From positions 1-35,389 of the forward strand of contig SVSQ01000013.1 in assembly GCA_015064245.1 (NCBI GenBank): a DNA stretch of 35,389 nt, written 5' to 3'. This document shows positions 22,943 through 31,467 of this stretch, in pieces. The position numbers and the translations under genes are program-made. Source of the DNA: Oscillospiraceae bacterium. GTDB taxonomy: Bacteria; Bacillota; Clostridia; Oscillospirales; CAG-272. Within the stretch, counting starts at the first letter, position 1. Each line of letters starts with the position of its first letter. The notes beneath the pieces were generated by a model, which had not been told where the DNA came from, ran no database searches, and was given only the letters and a program-made list of their open reading frames with translations.

Positions 22943-23899
22943 TTATTCGGTCAAAAATCCCATATTCCAGAAATCGAGACAGTACGCGTAATAGCCCCAG
23001 TATTCGTCTTCCGTAGTAACGGGGATCTCGCGGAGCTTGTAGCTGAATTCGGTTATCGGAATGGCGACGGTGGATTCAAAGGCGTCGCGCTTGAATTTGA
23101 CGTCCGTGTAGACCTTGAGCAGGTGGATTATCTCAACGAATATCCTTGCAAAATACTCGTCCGCCTTGGTTGCGATCTCCTTCATTCGGTCTTCAACGGT
23201 AACGTAGAGAAAATTCGTATCGGCGTAAATGTGTACCTTGGAATTTATTCCGAGCCCTACGGAGCTCAGCAGAGCCATCTGCTCGGTAACGACGTACATA
23301 AGCGTATTGAAATTGACGCATTTGAAAACGCAGTCGGTATTGTTTTCCACCAGAACAGTCACGTTGTTTTTGAAATCGGTAACAGCCAGCTTGCGCGCCA
23401 CCGCTTTCATTCCCTCTGATAGTCTGACTGAGCGTTCCTCACCGAAATTGATGAAAAAGCTGCTGTCCGATATTCCGACGCTCTTGACGGTATATATCCC
23501 TTCGCCGCTCGATGCCTGGTAAATTATATCAAGTATGTATTTTCCGTAGTATTTCAGTATTTTCTGAACCTTGATATTGTTTTTGTCGGAGCAGACCGCG
23601 GTAAGAAGAGGATGAAAGAATAACAGTACATTTCCGCTCTTTTCGCGTATGGCTACCGCGCCTAAGACTTTTCCGCTTCTGCGGAGACGGCAGGTGATGG
23701 CGGCGCCCTTTTCGTTTTTTAAGGCTTCCAGTTCTGCAGGATTTTCCAGCAGCTTGATAATGCTTGAATTGCGCTTTGGCAGATCAAAAAGCATATCCGC
23801 TACTTTGTTTTTGTCTATGATCCTTAATTCGGGAGTGAGACGGACGAGACCGTACCGCATTTTTTGTATGATACTGTTGAATCTTAGTTCGCTTTCCAC
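22943..23899 (-). CDS. Sensor-like protein (PAS-like N-terminus, degenerate ATPase-like C-terminus), unknown
   Basis: This is a protein of 318 residues if it starts at GTG 23899 (VESELRFNSI), which has AGGAG ten bases upstream. The longer track start (23989) is rejected because a consensus promoter lies inside that extension. Residues about 5-100 (MRYGLVRLTPELRIIDKNKVADMLF...) look like a PAS domain. The C-terminal half (FNTLMYVVTEQMALLSS ... KVHIYADTNFLYVTVED) has the rhythm of a histidine-kinase ATPase domain but lacks clear N and G boxes and any phospho-His box. Neither domain is certain. It is divergent from gap. Confidence 0.6.
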   Translation of the reverse strand: MESELRFNSIIQKMRYGLVRLTPELRIIDKNKVADMLFDLPKRNSSIIKLLENPAELEALKNEKGAAITCRLRRSGKVLGAVAIREKSGNVLLFFHPLLTAVCSDKNNIKVQKILKYYGKYILDIIYQASSGEGIYTVKSVGISDSSFFINFGEERSVRLSEGMKAVARKLAVTDFKNNVTVLVENNTDCVFKCVNFNTLMYVVTEQMALLSSVGLGINSKVHIYADTNFLYVTVEDRMKEIATKADEYFARIFVEIIHLLKVYTDVKFKRDAFESTVAIPITEFSYKLREIPVTTEDEYWGYYAYCLDFWNMGFLTE

Positions 23900-23956
23900 G
23901 TTATTTTCACTCCTGTTTTCGTTGCTTATTTGACTTAGTTTGGACAATCCGTATAT

Positions 23957-23985
23957 ATTATAACATTCGGAACAGAAATAATCAA
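23957..23985 (-). promoter_or_regulatory. Promoter of the sensor-like gene
   Basis: On the minus strand, TTGATT (23985-23980) and TATAAT (23962-23957) are separated by 17 bases. Its position downstream of the track's start argues for the shorter GTG start. Confidence 0.83.
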
Positions 23986-24033
23986 GCATTTTGCATTAAA
24001 TGTAAAAAAAAATAAAATATTTGCGAAAAACAC

Positions 24034-24062
24034 TTGTAATGAAGGAAAAAATTGTGTACAAT
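24034..24062 (+). promoter_or_regulatory. Promoter of gap
   Basis: TTGTAA (24034-24039) and TACAAT (24057-24062) are separated by 17 bases, about 50 bases before the ATG. GGAGG lies at 24097-24101. Confidence 0.82.
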
Positions 24063-24110
24063 ATACTTTGGTAAATAATTTATATTTTCATAAAACGGAG
24101 GATTACTACA

Positions 24111-25133
24111 ATGGCAAACGTAAAAGTTGCAATCAACGGTTTTGGCCGTATCGGCCGTCTCGCATTCAGACAGATGTTTGGTGCTAAGGGTTACACAGTC
24201 GTAGCTATCAACGACCTCACACAGCCTTCTATGCTCGCTCATCTTCTCAAGTATGACACAGCTCAGGGTCGTTACGATCACGATATCTCTGCTGACGACG
24301 AAGCAGGTACAATCACTGTTGACGGAAAGACAATCAAGATCTACGCTGAGAAGGACGCAGTTAACTGCCCTTGGAAGAAGCTGAAGGTTGATGTTGTTCT
24401 CGAGTGCACAGGATTCTACTGCTCCAAGGATAAGTCCATGGCTCACGTTAAGGCAGGCGCTAAGAAGGTCGTTATCTCTGCTCCCGCAGGCAACGATCTT
24501 AAGACAATCGTTTACAGCGTAAACGAAGGTACACTTACAGCTGATGACCAGATCATCTCTGCTGCTTCCTGCACAACAAACTGCCTCGCTCCTATGGCTA
24601 AGGCTCTTAACGATTACGCTCCCATCCAGAGCGGTATCATGACAACAGTTCACGCTTACACAGGCGACCAGATGGTTCTCGACGGTCCTCACAGAAAGGG
24701 TGACCTCCGCCGCGCAAGAGCTGCTGCTCAGAACATCGTTCCTAACTCTACAGGCGCTGCTAAGGCTATCGGTCTCGTTATCCCCGAGCTCAACGGCAAG
24801 CTCATCGGTTCTGCTCAGAGAGTTCCTACATGCACAGGTTCCACAACGATCCTCGTTGCAGTTGTTAAGGGCAAGGACGTAACCAAGGAAGGCATCAACG
24901 CTGCTATGAAGGCTGCTGCTAACGAGTCTTACGGCTACAACGAAGATCCTATCGTTTCTTCCGACGTTATCGGTATGAGATACGGTTCTCTCTTCGATGC
25001 TACTCAGACAATGGTTGCTAAGATCGACGACGACACATACCAGGTTCAGGTAGTTTCTTGGTACGACAACGAGAACTCTTACACATCTCAGATGGTAAGA
25101 ACGATCAAGTACTTCGCAGAGCTCCAGGCTTAA
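24111..25133 (+). CDS. gap: Glyceraldehyde-3-phosphate dehydrogenase, type I
   Basis: This is the glycolytic NAD-dependent oxidation and phosphorylation of glyceraldehyde-3-phosphate. It has the NAD-binding INGFGRIGR (8-16), Asp35 for NAD preference, the catalytic Cys154 in SCTTNCLAP and His181 in [10 protein letters not shown]. At 340 residues it has normal length. Codon use is strikingly restricted (ACA for Thr, GCT for Ala, GTT for Val, CTC/CTT for Leu) compared with neighbours, as expected for a very highly expressed gene. This bias also creates the long empty antisense ORFs in the track. It has its own promoter and terminator. Confidence 0.98.
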   Translation: MANVKVAINGFGRIGRLAFRQMFGAKGYTVVAINDLTQPSMLAHLLKYDTAQGRYDHDISADDEAGTITVDGKTIKIYAEKDAVNCPWKKLKVDVVLECTGFYCSKDKSMAHVKAGAKKVVISAPAGNDLKTIVYSVNEGTLTADDQIISAASCTTNCLAPMAKALNDYAPIQSGIMTTVHAYTGDQMVLDGPHRKGDLRRARAAAQNIVPNSTGAAKAIGLVIPELNGKLIGSAQRVPTCTGSTTILVAVVKGKDVTKEGINAAMKAAANESYGYNEDPIVSSDVIGMRYGSLFDATQTMVAKIDDDTYQVQVVSWYDNENSYTSQMVRTIKYFAELQA

Positions 25134-25155
25134 TCGAATCTACGAGATAATTTTC

Positions 25156-25190
25156 AAGAACGCTTTCTTAACGGAGAGCGTTCTTTTTTA
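25156..25190 (+). terminator. Terminator of gap
   Basis: AAGAACGCT and AGCGTTCTT form a 9-bp stem, followed by a run of T (TTCTTTTTTA). Confidence 0.9.
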
Positions 25191-25204
25191 TCCTTGAACG
25201 CAAA

Positions 25205-25268
25205 GCTCAGGAGAAACGTCAAGGGTCGAGATGAACGGCTTGCGCCGCCCTTGACATTTCTCCTGAGC
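25205..25268. repeat. 21-bp inverted repeat element downstream of gap
   Basis: Arms of 21 bp (left GCTCAGGAGAAACGTCAAGG..., right ending CTCCTGAGC) match at 20 of 21 positions. They enclose a 22-base loop holding a smaller CGGC/GCCG hairpin. There is no T-tract and no ORF. Its arms and loop differ from the GTAGGG family, so it looks like a second class of intergenic repeat. Confidence 0.7.
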
Positions 25269-25288
25269 CTTGCTTCGAGGGCAATTAA

Positions 25289-25316
25289 GGGCGTAAGCAG
25301 AAAACTGCTTACGCCC
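25289..25316 (-). terminator. Hairpin ending the lipoprotein-tcdA-eda unit
   Basis: GGGCGTAAGCAG-AAAA-CTGCTTACGCCC is a perfect 12-bp stem located seven bases beyond the eda stop. The T-tract on the minus strand is weak. Confidence 0.75.
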
Positions 25317-25322
25317 GTTTGA

Positions 25323-25973
25323 TTATTTGATTTTTGAGGTATATTCTTTTGCAAGTGCGGTGATCCCTTCAAAATCGCCCTTTTCGATAAGGTCGCGCTT
25401 GACGATGTTTGAGCCGACTCCTACTCCGGAAATACCGATATTCAGAAAGTCCGTGATATTATTTTCATTTACTCCGCCGACTGCAAGCATGGGAATGTTT
25501 GAAAGCGGCGCCCGCACCGCTTTGATATATCCAAGTCCCAGACTGTCGGAAGGAAACAGCTTTACAAAATCCGCGCCAAAGTTGTAAGCCGTAACGATTT
25601 CAGTCGGAGTCATGGCTCCCGGGATCGATACAAGGTTATGAGCCGAGGCGAAATCTATTATTTCTTTATCGGTGTTGGGAGAGATAAGATATCTTGCGCC
25701 GCCTGCCAAAGCCGCCTTTGCCTGCTCGGAGGTTACTACAGTTCCCGCGCCGATGACCATTCTGCCTTCAAACGCCTTTGAAAGCGCCGATATATATCTT
25801 GCGGTGTCGGCGGGAGTTACCTGTCCTTTCATATCGAAGGTCACTTCCACAAGTCTTACTCCGCCTGCGTAAAGCGCCTCGCACAGCGGGAGCAGCTTGT
25901 CCTCTGCCACTCCGCGCACGATAACTATAAGCTTTTCTTCCTTGATCTTTTTTACAACTTCTGCTTTTGTCAT
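25323..25973 (-). CDS. eda: KDPG/KHG aldolase (2-dehydro-3-deoxy-phosphogluconate aldolase)
   Basis: This class I aldolase cleaves 2-keto-3-deoxy-6-phosphogluconate (or 4-hydroxy-2-oxoglutarate) to pyruvate and an aldehyde. It contains VIVRGV, the catalytic Glu43 in LVEVTFD, GAGTV, and the Schiff-base Lys138 in GADFVKLFP. At 216 residues it matches the family. It starts six bases after the tcdA stop, with GGAG overlapping the tcdA end, so it is translated from that mRNA. No KDG kinase or uronate genes are nearby, so the source of substrate is not visible here. Confidence 0.94.
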   Translation of the reverse strand: MTKAEVVKKIKEEKLIVIVRGVAEDKLLPLCEALYAGGVRLVEVTFDMKGQVTPADTARYISALSKAFEGRMVIGAGTVVTSEQAKAALAGGARYLISPNTDKEIIDFASAHNLVSIPGAMTPTEIVTAYNFGADFVKLFPSDSLGLGYIKAVRAPLSNIPMLAVGGVNENNITDFLNIGISGVGVGSNIVKRDLIEKGDFEGITALAKEYTSKIK

Positions 25974-25979
25974 TGTTTT

Positions 25980-26687
25980 TTACTCCGAAATTATTTTTTT
26001 AATTATGTGCTCTGCTATAAAAATCCCTGCAACGGACGGCGTGTACGCGATAGAGGACGGAACTCTTTGCCCCGACTGAACTACCGTTTCCGTACTGAAA
26101 AGCACGTCCAGATGCTCTATCCCTTCGTCTCTCAGACCTTTTCTCACCGCTTTTGCCAGCCCGCAGGTGTGTGTCTTCGATATATCGGTAACGGAGAAGC
26201 CCGCGCTTCCCAGCTTGTTTCCCGTGCCCATTGAGGAAAAAACGTACTTTCCCTGAGCCTTTGCGTGCTTGATAAGGGCGATCTTTGCGGTGACGTTATC
26301 TATGCAATCCACGACTATATCGCACCCGCACTCGCTGATAATGCTCTCCGCGTTATCCTTCGTGATAAAAACGTCTTTTGCCACGGCGTCGCACTCCGGG
26401 TTTATCGCCTTGACTCTTTCCAGCATAACCTCCGTCTTTTTTCTGCCGACGGTGCTTTCAAGAGCTATGATCTGTCTGTTAAGGTTGCTGACGGAGACCG
26501 TATCGCAATCCACAAGATACAGTCTGCCGACGCCGACCCTTGCCAGCATCTCGCAGACGTACCCGCCGACGCCGCCAAGTCCTATGACCGCGCATCCGGC
26601 GTTCACCAGCTTCAGCGTCTTTTCCTCGCCTATCAGCGATATTTGACGCTCAAGTCGGGCTCTCAGTCCTTCAGTAAGCTCTTTCAT
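25980..26687 (-). CDS. tcdA: tRNA threonylcarbamoyladenosine dehydratase
   Basis: TcdA is an E1-like ThiF-fold enzyme that cyclises t6A37 in tRNA to ct6A using ATP. It has GLGGVGG (36-42), the ATP-site Asp60 in LVDCDTV, the NLNRQ motif (68-72), Lys84 in GRKKTEV, and CIDNVTAKI. I use ATG 26687 (235 aa), because it overlaps the stop of the upstream lipoprotein gene as ATGA and matches the family N-terminus. The track's extension (MEQQVPEKRGRKS) is just readthrough of that gene in another frame. Confidence 0.92.
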   Translation of the reverse strand: MKELTEGLRARLERQISLIGEEKTLKLVNAGCAVIGLGGVGGYVCEMLARVGVGRLYLVDCDTVSVSNLNRQIIALESTVGRKKTEVMLERVKAINPECDAVAKDVFITKDNAESIISECGCDIVVDCIDNVTAKIALIKHAKAQGKYVFSSMGTGNKLGSAGFSVTDISKTHTCGLAKAVRKGLRDEGIEHLDVLFSTETVVQSGQRVPSSIAYTPSVAGIFIAEHIIKKIISE

Positions 26688-28258
26688 GCTTTTACGTCCT
26701 CGCTTTTCGGGTACTTGTTGTTCCAATCGTCAAGATCGAGTATATCAATATCAAGTCCTGTTGAATTGACGGTTATCTTCGTCTGGCTTTCAAGCTTTAT
26801 AGCGCCCTTGACCAGAACCGAAACATCAACGGTATGCCCGATGAGGCAGCCGTCGCTCTTTCTGATGGTGACGGATCCTTCGCCCTTGTTTACGTATACG
26901 GAGTCTGCAGTAAGACCTGCAGATGCACCGTTACCCGTAAACGCCGACAGAAGATACTCCGAATAAAGGACGATAGCGTCAGAGGTGTAAAGATATCTGA
27001 ATACGATCGTTTCTTCGTCCTCGCTGACCTTAAGATTACGGATATCCTCGGGGAGCAATCTTTCTCCCGAAACGGTAGCCGCTACCATAGACATCATATC
27101 GTAAACGGTGTACGGATTTTCCGCTTTGTCAACGGCTTCCTTGTGTTTTTTGTTGATGATATCGTACATACGCTCGTGATAGCCGCCGGCGTCAATAAAT
27201 ACGCCCTCGGAGGATTTCGAGATAGTGCTCGGCGTTGAGAGCGTCTGACTGTCTATGCTTCCGTATCTATATGTTTCGTTCTGATACAGCTCGGTGAAAT
27301 GCACGTTGGTCTGCATATAATATTCGTTGTTGATATCGGAATTTTTGATAAACTTCTCATAGGTTACGTCGAGCCCCGTAAAGCTTCCGAGGACGTTATA
27401 TCCGCCGTCGGTGACGCTTCCGAGATACTTGATATCCGAGATCTCCTGCCAATCAAGTGAAAGATCAGGGGACAGTACTTCTATCTCACCCGCAACCGAG
27501 GTTTTGAGCTTGAAAGAGAAATCGCCTTCGTAGGTAAGGACGTTTTCTGGAGTCTGCTCTGAGTAATAATCCACCGAAAACGTGAGGCGCTTTTCATATA
27601 TGTGCCCGTTTTCGTCGATAGAGACTATAAGAGTTACTCCCCCGATCTCGTAGATGTAGCTGAGCTGATCCAGTCCGATGAAGACGGCGATGCCTTCCTT
27701 TATAGAGTCCTTCGCCTCGGTAAATACCGCTTCCAACATTCCGTCCTTGCAGGAGTAAAGCTCGCCTTTTGCAAAGCTTTCCGTGTTAAAATACTCCTCG
27801 TCTGCCGAGAGCTGGGCGTTCGCCGTGTATTCAAGGAACGCGGTCACTCCGCCCTTCGCCTTGAAATTCGTTTGATACTGCTTTGAATAGATGTAGCCGT
27901 CCTTGAGCCAGAATCTTTCGTTTTCCTTGATGCCGTCTAATCTTGTGACGGAGTTCAGACGGTAAGCGCTCTCGTTTTCAGTCCCGCGTCCGAGATAGGA
28001 AACGGTGTTCTTCGTTCCCATTGTATACGTCACGTCTCCGACCTGACATTTCAGCGCGAAATCGTAATCAACGCTGAGGTCGGTAAACTCCGCTTGCTTT
28101 TCCGCAGCAGCGCTGACCGCTTCCTTTGCGGCGGTCAGATCGTTCGTTACAGAAGAGTATTTTTTACCGCCGGGAGTCTTTGCGCAGGCGGAAAGTATCA
28201 GAGCCGCGCATAGTAAGCAGATGGCGGCTAAAAGAGTTCTTTTTATAATCTTTAACAT
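26684..28258 (-). CDS. Large lipoprotein, unknown
   Basis: This is a predicted lipoprotein of 524 residues. A basic start (MLKIIKRTLL) and hydrophobic core end in LSAC (Cys25). The mature protein is acidic and beta-rich, with no catalytic motif I recognise. Repeated phrases such as TYTMGTKNTVSYLG and LTYEGDFSFKLKT suggest an outer-surface substrate-carrier fold, but this is weak. Its stop overlaps the tcdA start by four bases (ATGA). It has its own promoter. Confidence 0.8.
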   Translation of the reverse strand: MLKIIKRTLLAAICLLCAALILSACAKTPGGKKYSSVTNDLTAAKEAVSAAAEKQAEFTDLSVDYDFALKCQVGDVTYTMGTKNTVSYLGRGTENESAYRLNSVTRLDGIKENERFWLKDGYIYSKQYQTNFKAKGGVTAFLEYTANAQLSADEEYFNTESFAKGELYSCKDGMLEAVFTEAKDSIKEGIAVFIGLDQLSYIYEIGGVTLIVSIDENGHIYEKRLTFSVDYYSEQTPENVLTYEGDFSFKLKTSVAGEIEVLSPDLSLDWQEISDIKYLGSVTDGGYNVLGSFTGLDVTYEKFIKNSDINNEYYMQTNVHFTELYQNETYRYGSIDSQTLSTPSTISKSSEGVFIDAGGYHERMYDIINKKHKEAVDKAENPYTVYDMMSMVAATVSGERLLPEDIRNLKVSEDEETIVFRYLYTSDAIVLYSEYLLSAFTGNGASAGLTADSVYVNKGEGSVTIRKSDGCLIGHTVDVSVLVKGAIKLESQTKITVNSTGLDIDILDLDDWNNKYPKSEDVKA

Positions 28259-28313
28259 TTTTGCATCCTTTTGTGAGTGATGGTCTTCAAATTACTATTT
28301 ATGTATTTAATCA

Positions 28314-28342
28314 ATCATATCACAAAAGATACAAAAAATCAA
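28314..28342 (-). promoter_or_regulatory. Promoter of the lipoprotein-tcdA-eda unit
   Basis: On the minus strand, TTGATT (28342-28337) and TATGAT (28319-28314) are separated by 17 bases. Confidence 0.75.
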
Positions 28343-28369
28343 GGGATATACTGTAAATTCGTTTTACCT

Positions 28370-29728
28370 TCACTTCGTTATTTTTTTCGCCACGGTATCC
28401 ATTCTGCCCGCGCCGAGAGTTATTATCAGCGTATCGGGTGAGGAAAGGCTTTTTAGATGCTCCGCTATCTTTTCAAGATCGGATATGTATATTCCGTATT
28501 TAATTCTTTGAGCCAGCATTTCCGAGGTCACTCCAAAGACGTTTGCTTCTCTTGCGGCGTAGATATCCGCTATTATCGTTTCATCAAACTCGGAAAGGGC
28601 TTTTGCAAACTCATCAAAATGCGCCTTTGTTCTTGAATACGTATGTGGCTGGAAGGCGCATACTATACGCTTGTAGCCAAGGGCTTTTGCAGTTTTGACG
28701 GTACATTTGATCTCAGACGGGTGATGAGCGTAATCGTCGAATACGGGGCTTTCTCCGCACTTTCCGATGTACTCAAACCTTCTTTTTATTCCGTGGAAGC
28801 CTTCGAGTCCAGCCTTGATGTCCTCGGCGTCCGCTCCCTCTGTATACGCCAAAAGCGCGGCGCAAAGAGCGTTTGAAACGTTATGCTCTCCGGGAACTTT
28901 AAGATCGGCGCGGAAAAGCTTTTTACCTCTGAAGACAGCGTCGAAGCTGTAAAAGCCCTTATTTTCCGTAATGTTTTCGCCGTACATATCGCTTTTTCTG
29001 TCGCAAAGGGAATAGAAGTAGGTCTTTTGCATATAGGGAGCGATCTTTAGACAGCTTTTGCAGTCGCTGCAGAGTACCGCGGTTTTAGCGCGCGAAGCGA
29101 ATTCTGTGTAGGCTTCCAGCGCGTCCGAGAGCAGAGGATATGTGTCCGTATGCTCCTTTTCGATATTCAGGACAGCCGCTACCGTGGGAGTCATATCGAG
29201 AAATGCCCGTTTGTACTCGCAGGCTTCGAAGACCGCCGTAGTCCCGATACCGTTCGTAAACGGCGGCAGCTCCGCTCCGCGAGCGCCGATGAACGCCGCC
29301 GTTCCTTTATCAAAGCGCGAAAATATCTGAGCTGTCATAGCGCTGACCGTGCTTTTTCCGTGAGTTCCGCATACGCCGATGCTTTTTGGAAAAGCGGCGA
29401 TGATTCTGCCCAAAAGCTCGGAGCGGCTCAGGACGGGGATGCCGAGCCGTTTCGCCTCGGTTAATTCGGGGTTGTCCTCCGAAAGGGCGTGGGTATAAAC
29501 GTAGGCGTCCGCGCCGATAAGATTTTTTGCCGTTTGGCTTGGAATGACGTTTATTCCGAAGCTTTCGAGCAGATCCTGCATTTCCGGAGGATCTGAGACG
29601 TCGCTTCCTTCAACCTCGTATCCAAGCTCTTTGCAGAATATGGAAAGCCCCGAGACCGAGGCGCCGTATATCCCGCCGAAGAATATTTTTTTTATGTTTT
29701 TTTGTTCGAATAAGGTATTTTTATTCAT
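28370..29728 (-). CDS. murC: UDP-N-acetylmuramate--L-alanine ligase (divergent)
   Basis: MurC adds L-Ala to UDP-MurNAc in cytoplasmic peptidoglycan precursor synthesis. The ATP loop GVCGTHGKSTVSAMTA, NIEKEHTDTY, GEHNVSNALCA, DDYAHHPSEIKCT and AFQPHTYSRT identify it. ATG 29728 (MNKNTLFEQ, 452 aa) is the most likely start, although no good SD precedes it; the track's 16 extra residues come from AT-rich leader. The N-terminal nucleotide loop reads FGGIYGASVSG where the family normally has a Gly-rich GIGGxGMSG. Confidence 0.9.
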   Translation of the reverse strand: MNKNTLFEQKNIKKIFFGGIYGASVSGLSIFCKELGYEVEGSDVSDPPEMQDLLESFGINVIPSQTAKNLIGADAYVYTHALSEDNPELTEAKRLGIPVLSRSELLGRIIAAFPKSIGVCGTHGKSTVSAMTAQIFSRFDKGTAAFIGARGAELPPFTNGIGTTAVFEACEYKRAFLDMTPTVAAVLNIEKEHTDTYPLLSDALEAYTEFASRAKTAVLCSDCKSCLKIAPYMQKTYFYSLCDRKSDMYGENITENKGFYSFDAVFRGKKLFRADLKVPGEHNVSNALCAALLAYTEGADAEDIKAGLEGFHGIKRRFEYIGKCGESPVFDDYAHHPSEIKCTVKTAKALGYKRIVCAFQPHTYSRTKAHFDEFAKALSEFDETIIADIYAAREANVFGVTSEMLAQRIKYGIYISDLEKIAEHLKSLSSPDTLIITLGAGRMDTVAKKITK

Positions 29729-29949
29729 AAAATGTAACGATTTTACACTTAAAATAATTATTTGTACCATTTTCACAAACGATGCAGTGTTCTTTTGTGC
29801 AAAACCCCAAACCTTTCTGTTTATTCATATTAAAATGTAAAAAAAGATATAGTTTCTTCTAAAAAATATTTTATTTTGCTTGAATATTATTAACAATAAA
29901 ATTGTATAATATTTATATATGGCATAAAATGAAAGGAGGCTTATTCATT

Positions 29950-30258
29950 ATGAATATCACAGATGTAAAAATCAGAAAAACGTTCGAAAGCGACGAACCT
30001 ATGAAAGCTATAGTCTCTGTTACATTTGACAATCAGATAGCACTTCATGACATTAAAGTTATTTATGCAAGAGAAAAGCTCTTTATAGTTATGCCAAGCA
30101 GAAAGAATCCGGACGGCTCATACCGTGACATCGTCCACCCCATCAACGCGGAGTTCAGAGCATATCTCGAGGAGACGGTGCTGAAAGCTTACGCGGAAGC
30201 TCTCGAGGAAGCAGAAACCGAGACGGAAGACGGCAAAGACGAAGCAGTTTCGGAGTAA
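29950..30258 (+). CDS. spoVG: Septation protein SpoVG
   Basis: SpoVG is a small nucleic-acid-binding regulator involved in septation and sporulation in Firmicutes. The 102-residue protein starts MNITDVKIRKTF and contains MKAIVSVTFDNQIALHDIKVI, MPSRKNPDGSYRDIVHPI and AEFRAYLE, all hallmark segments. The C-terminal tail is acidic, as usual. ATG 29950 has AAAGGAGG at 29932-29939. The track start at 29902 is not needed. A TATAAT lies at 29905-29910 without a convincing -35 box. Confidence 0.97.
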   Translation: MNITDVKIRKTFESDEPMKAIVSVTFDNQIALHDIKVIYAREKLFIVMPSRKNPDGSYRDIVHPINAEFRAYLEETVLKAYAEALEEAETETEDGKDEAVSE

Positions 30259-30295
30259 CGGTAGTTTTATCCTCTGAAAGAATACTGCGCGGACG

Positions 30296-30340
30296 AAGCT
30301 CCGCTGCGTAAAAGTCATTTTGCGCGGCGAGGCTTTTTTT
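30296..30340 (+). terminator. Terminator of spoVG
   Basis: AAGCTCCGCTGCG pairs imperfectly with CGCGGCGAGGCTT, followed by TTTTT. It lies 38 bases after the stop. Confidence 0.7.
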
Positions 30341-30389
30341 GTCTTTATACACTGCTGTTTAATACTATGCGCGCGCAAAATAAAAAATT

Positions 30390-30415
30390 CCAAAAAGAGG
30401 AGGAGATCTTTTTGG
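30390..30415. repeat. Hairpin with an SD-like loop, upstream of the M23 gene
   Basis: CCAAAAAGA and TCTTTTTGG form a perfect 9-bp stem around the loop GGAGGAGA. No ORF follows closely enough to use that purine run as an SD. The rest of 30341-30530 is AT-rich with no other feature seen. Confidence 0.4.
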
Positions 30416-30542
30416 AGCAAAATTTTTCATTTGTTGAATAAAATTCATATAACCGTCCAAAATATAGTCACCAAAGCAAATCCGAGCGGTAAAAAAACGT
30501 GGCTTTGAATTTTAAAACGCCGATGACGGCATGGAGGTTTAT

Positions 30543-31283
30543 ATGAAAGAAAGCATCAGAGAAAAGCTTACAGGCAAAGGCGCATACATTATTTTGGTAC
30601 TTTTGATCGCTACAATTCTCACCTTATCAATCGTATCGATAGTGTCCGCGGTAAACAAAAAGGACGACGCGAAGCTTCCCGACGGCGCAGTTGACAGCAA
30701 TACGCCGAGCGACGGCGAAACGCCTTCCGACGGAACGGGCGACGGTACGGATACCCCCTCCGACACTCCCTCCGATTCTACTGACGAAAAGCCCGGCGAT
30801 ACTCCCGCAGGCTCCACCGATGAGACCGTTTACTCTCTCCCCTGCGAGGGCGCGGTACAGAAGGATTACAGCGAGGACGTGCTGGTGTTCTCCCAGACTA
30901 TGAACGATCACCGTATCCATCTCGGTCTCGATATCTCCGGCAAGCTGGGCGATCCCGTGAAAGCCGTGGCTGAGGGTATCATCGAAAAGATCTTTTCCGA
31001 TCCCTTTATGGGCAAGACCATAGTTATCGACCACGGAAACGGTCTGCATTCCTATTATATGAATCTTGCGAGCGCGGTGCCTGAGGAGATCAAGGAAGGA
31101 ATCTCGGTCAAAAACGGCACAGTGATCGGCGCTATCGGTGAGACCGCCATGACAGAGTGCGCGGACGAGCCTCATCTCCATTTCGAGATACGTCTGGACG
31201 GCGCTAAGGTAAACCCCAGAAACTATATCACCGTTCCGTCCTTTTCCGAAACCGATGAGACTCAGCAGGAATCCGCAAGCTGA
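30543..31283 (+). CDS. Membrane-anchored M23/LytM-domain protein, SpoIIQ-like
   Basis: This 246-residue protein has one N-terminal membrane segment (about 14-36), an acidic Pro/Ser/Asp/Thr-rich linker (about 45-95) and an external LytM domain (100-232). Zinc ligands are present: H126-LGL-D130 and H213 in HLHFE, with H211 as one catalytic His. The YxHL motif that supplies the second catalytic His reads YYMNL, so Asn174 replaces it. Single-helix plus LytM is the architecture of SpoIIQ, the engulfment and channel protein of sporulation, but general cell-wall roles are possible. ATG 30543 has ATGGAGG upstream. Confidence 0.85.
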   Translation: MKESIREKLTGKGAYIILVLLIATILTLSIVSIVSAVNKKDDAKLPDGAVDSNTPSDGETPSDGTGDGTDTPSDTPSDSTDEKPGDTPAGSTDETVYSLPCEGAVQKDYSEDVLVFSQTMNDHRIHLGLDISGKLGDPVKAVAEGIIEKIFSDPFMGKTIVIDHGNGLHSYYMNLASAVPEEIKEGISVKNGTVIGAIGETAMTECADEPHLHFEIRLDGAKVNPRNYITVPSFSETDETQQESAS

Positions 31284-31298
31284 AACGCGCTGAGAAGC

Positions 31299-31451
31299 AA
31301 AAAAGGGGCTGATTCATAGCATTAACAAATTATGACGCTATGTTCAGGCATAACAAAAAAACCAAGGTCAACTCAGACGTTTGATCTTGGTTTTTTGTCG
31401 CTTTTATATAGGACTGAAATCAAAAATTTTAATTTGACTCAGCCCTTTTTT
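31299..31451. repeat. Nested inverted repeats between the M23 and MBL genes
   Basis: An outer pair, AAAAAAGGGGCTGATTCA (31299-31316) and TGACTCAGCCCTTTTTT (31435-31451), encloses a CATAGC/GCTATG hairpin (31315-31342) and a strong terminator (31356-31396). The outer pair is imperfect (a one-base indel and a mismatch). It may be a short repeat element or a compound two-way terminator. Confidence 0.55.
31356..31396 (+). terminator. Terminator of the M23 gene
   Basis: AAAAAACCAAGGTCAA pairs with TTGATCTTGGTTTTTT (16 bp with one G-U) around a 9-nt loop, ending in six T. Confidence 0.88.
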
Positions 31452-31467
31452 ATTCTTATAAAAATTT

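Noticed and set aside
23982-24692. 236-aa minus-strand ORF opposite gap
   Set aside because: It is a by-product of the extreme codon bias of gap; its sequence looks like no protein and has no SD.
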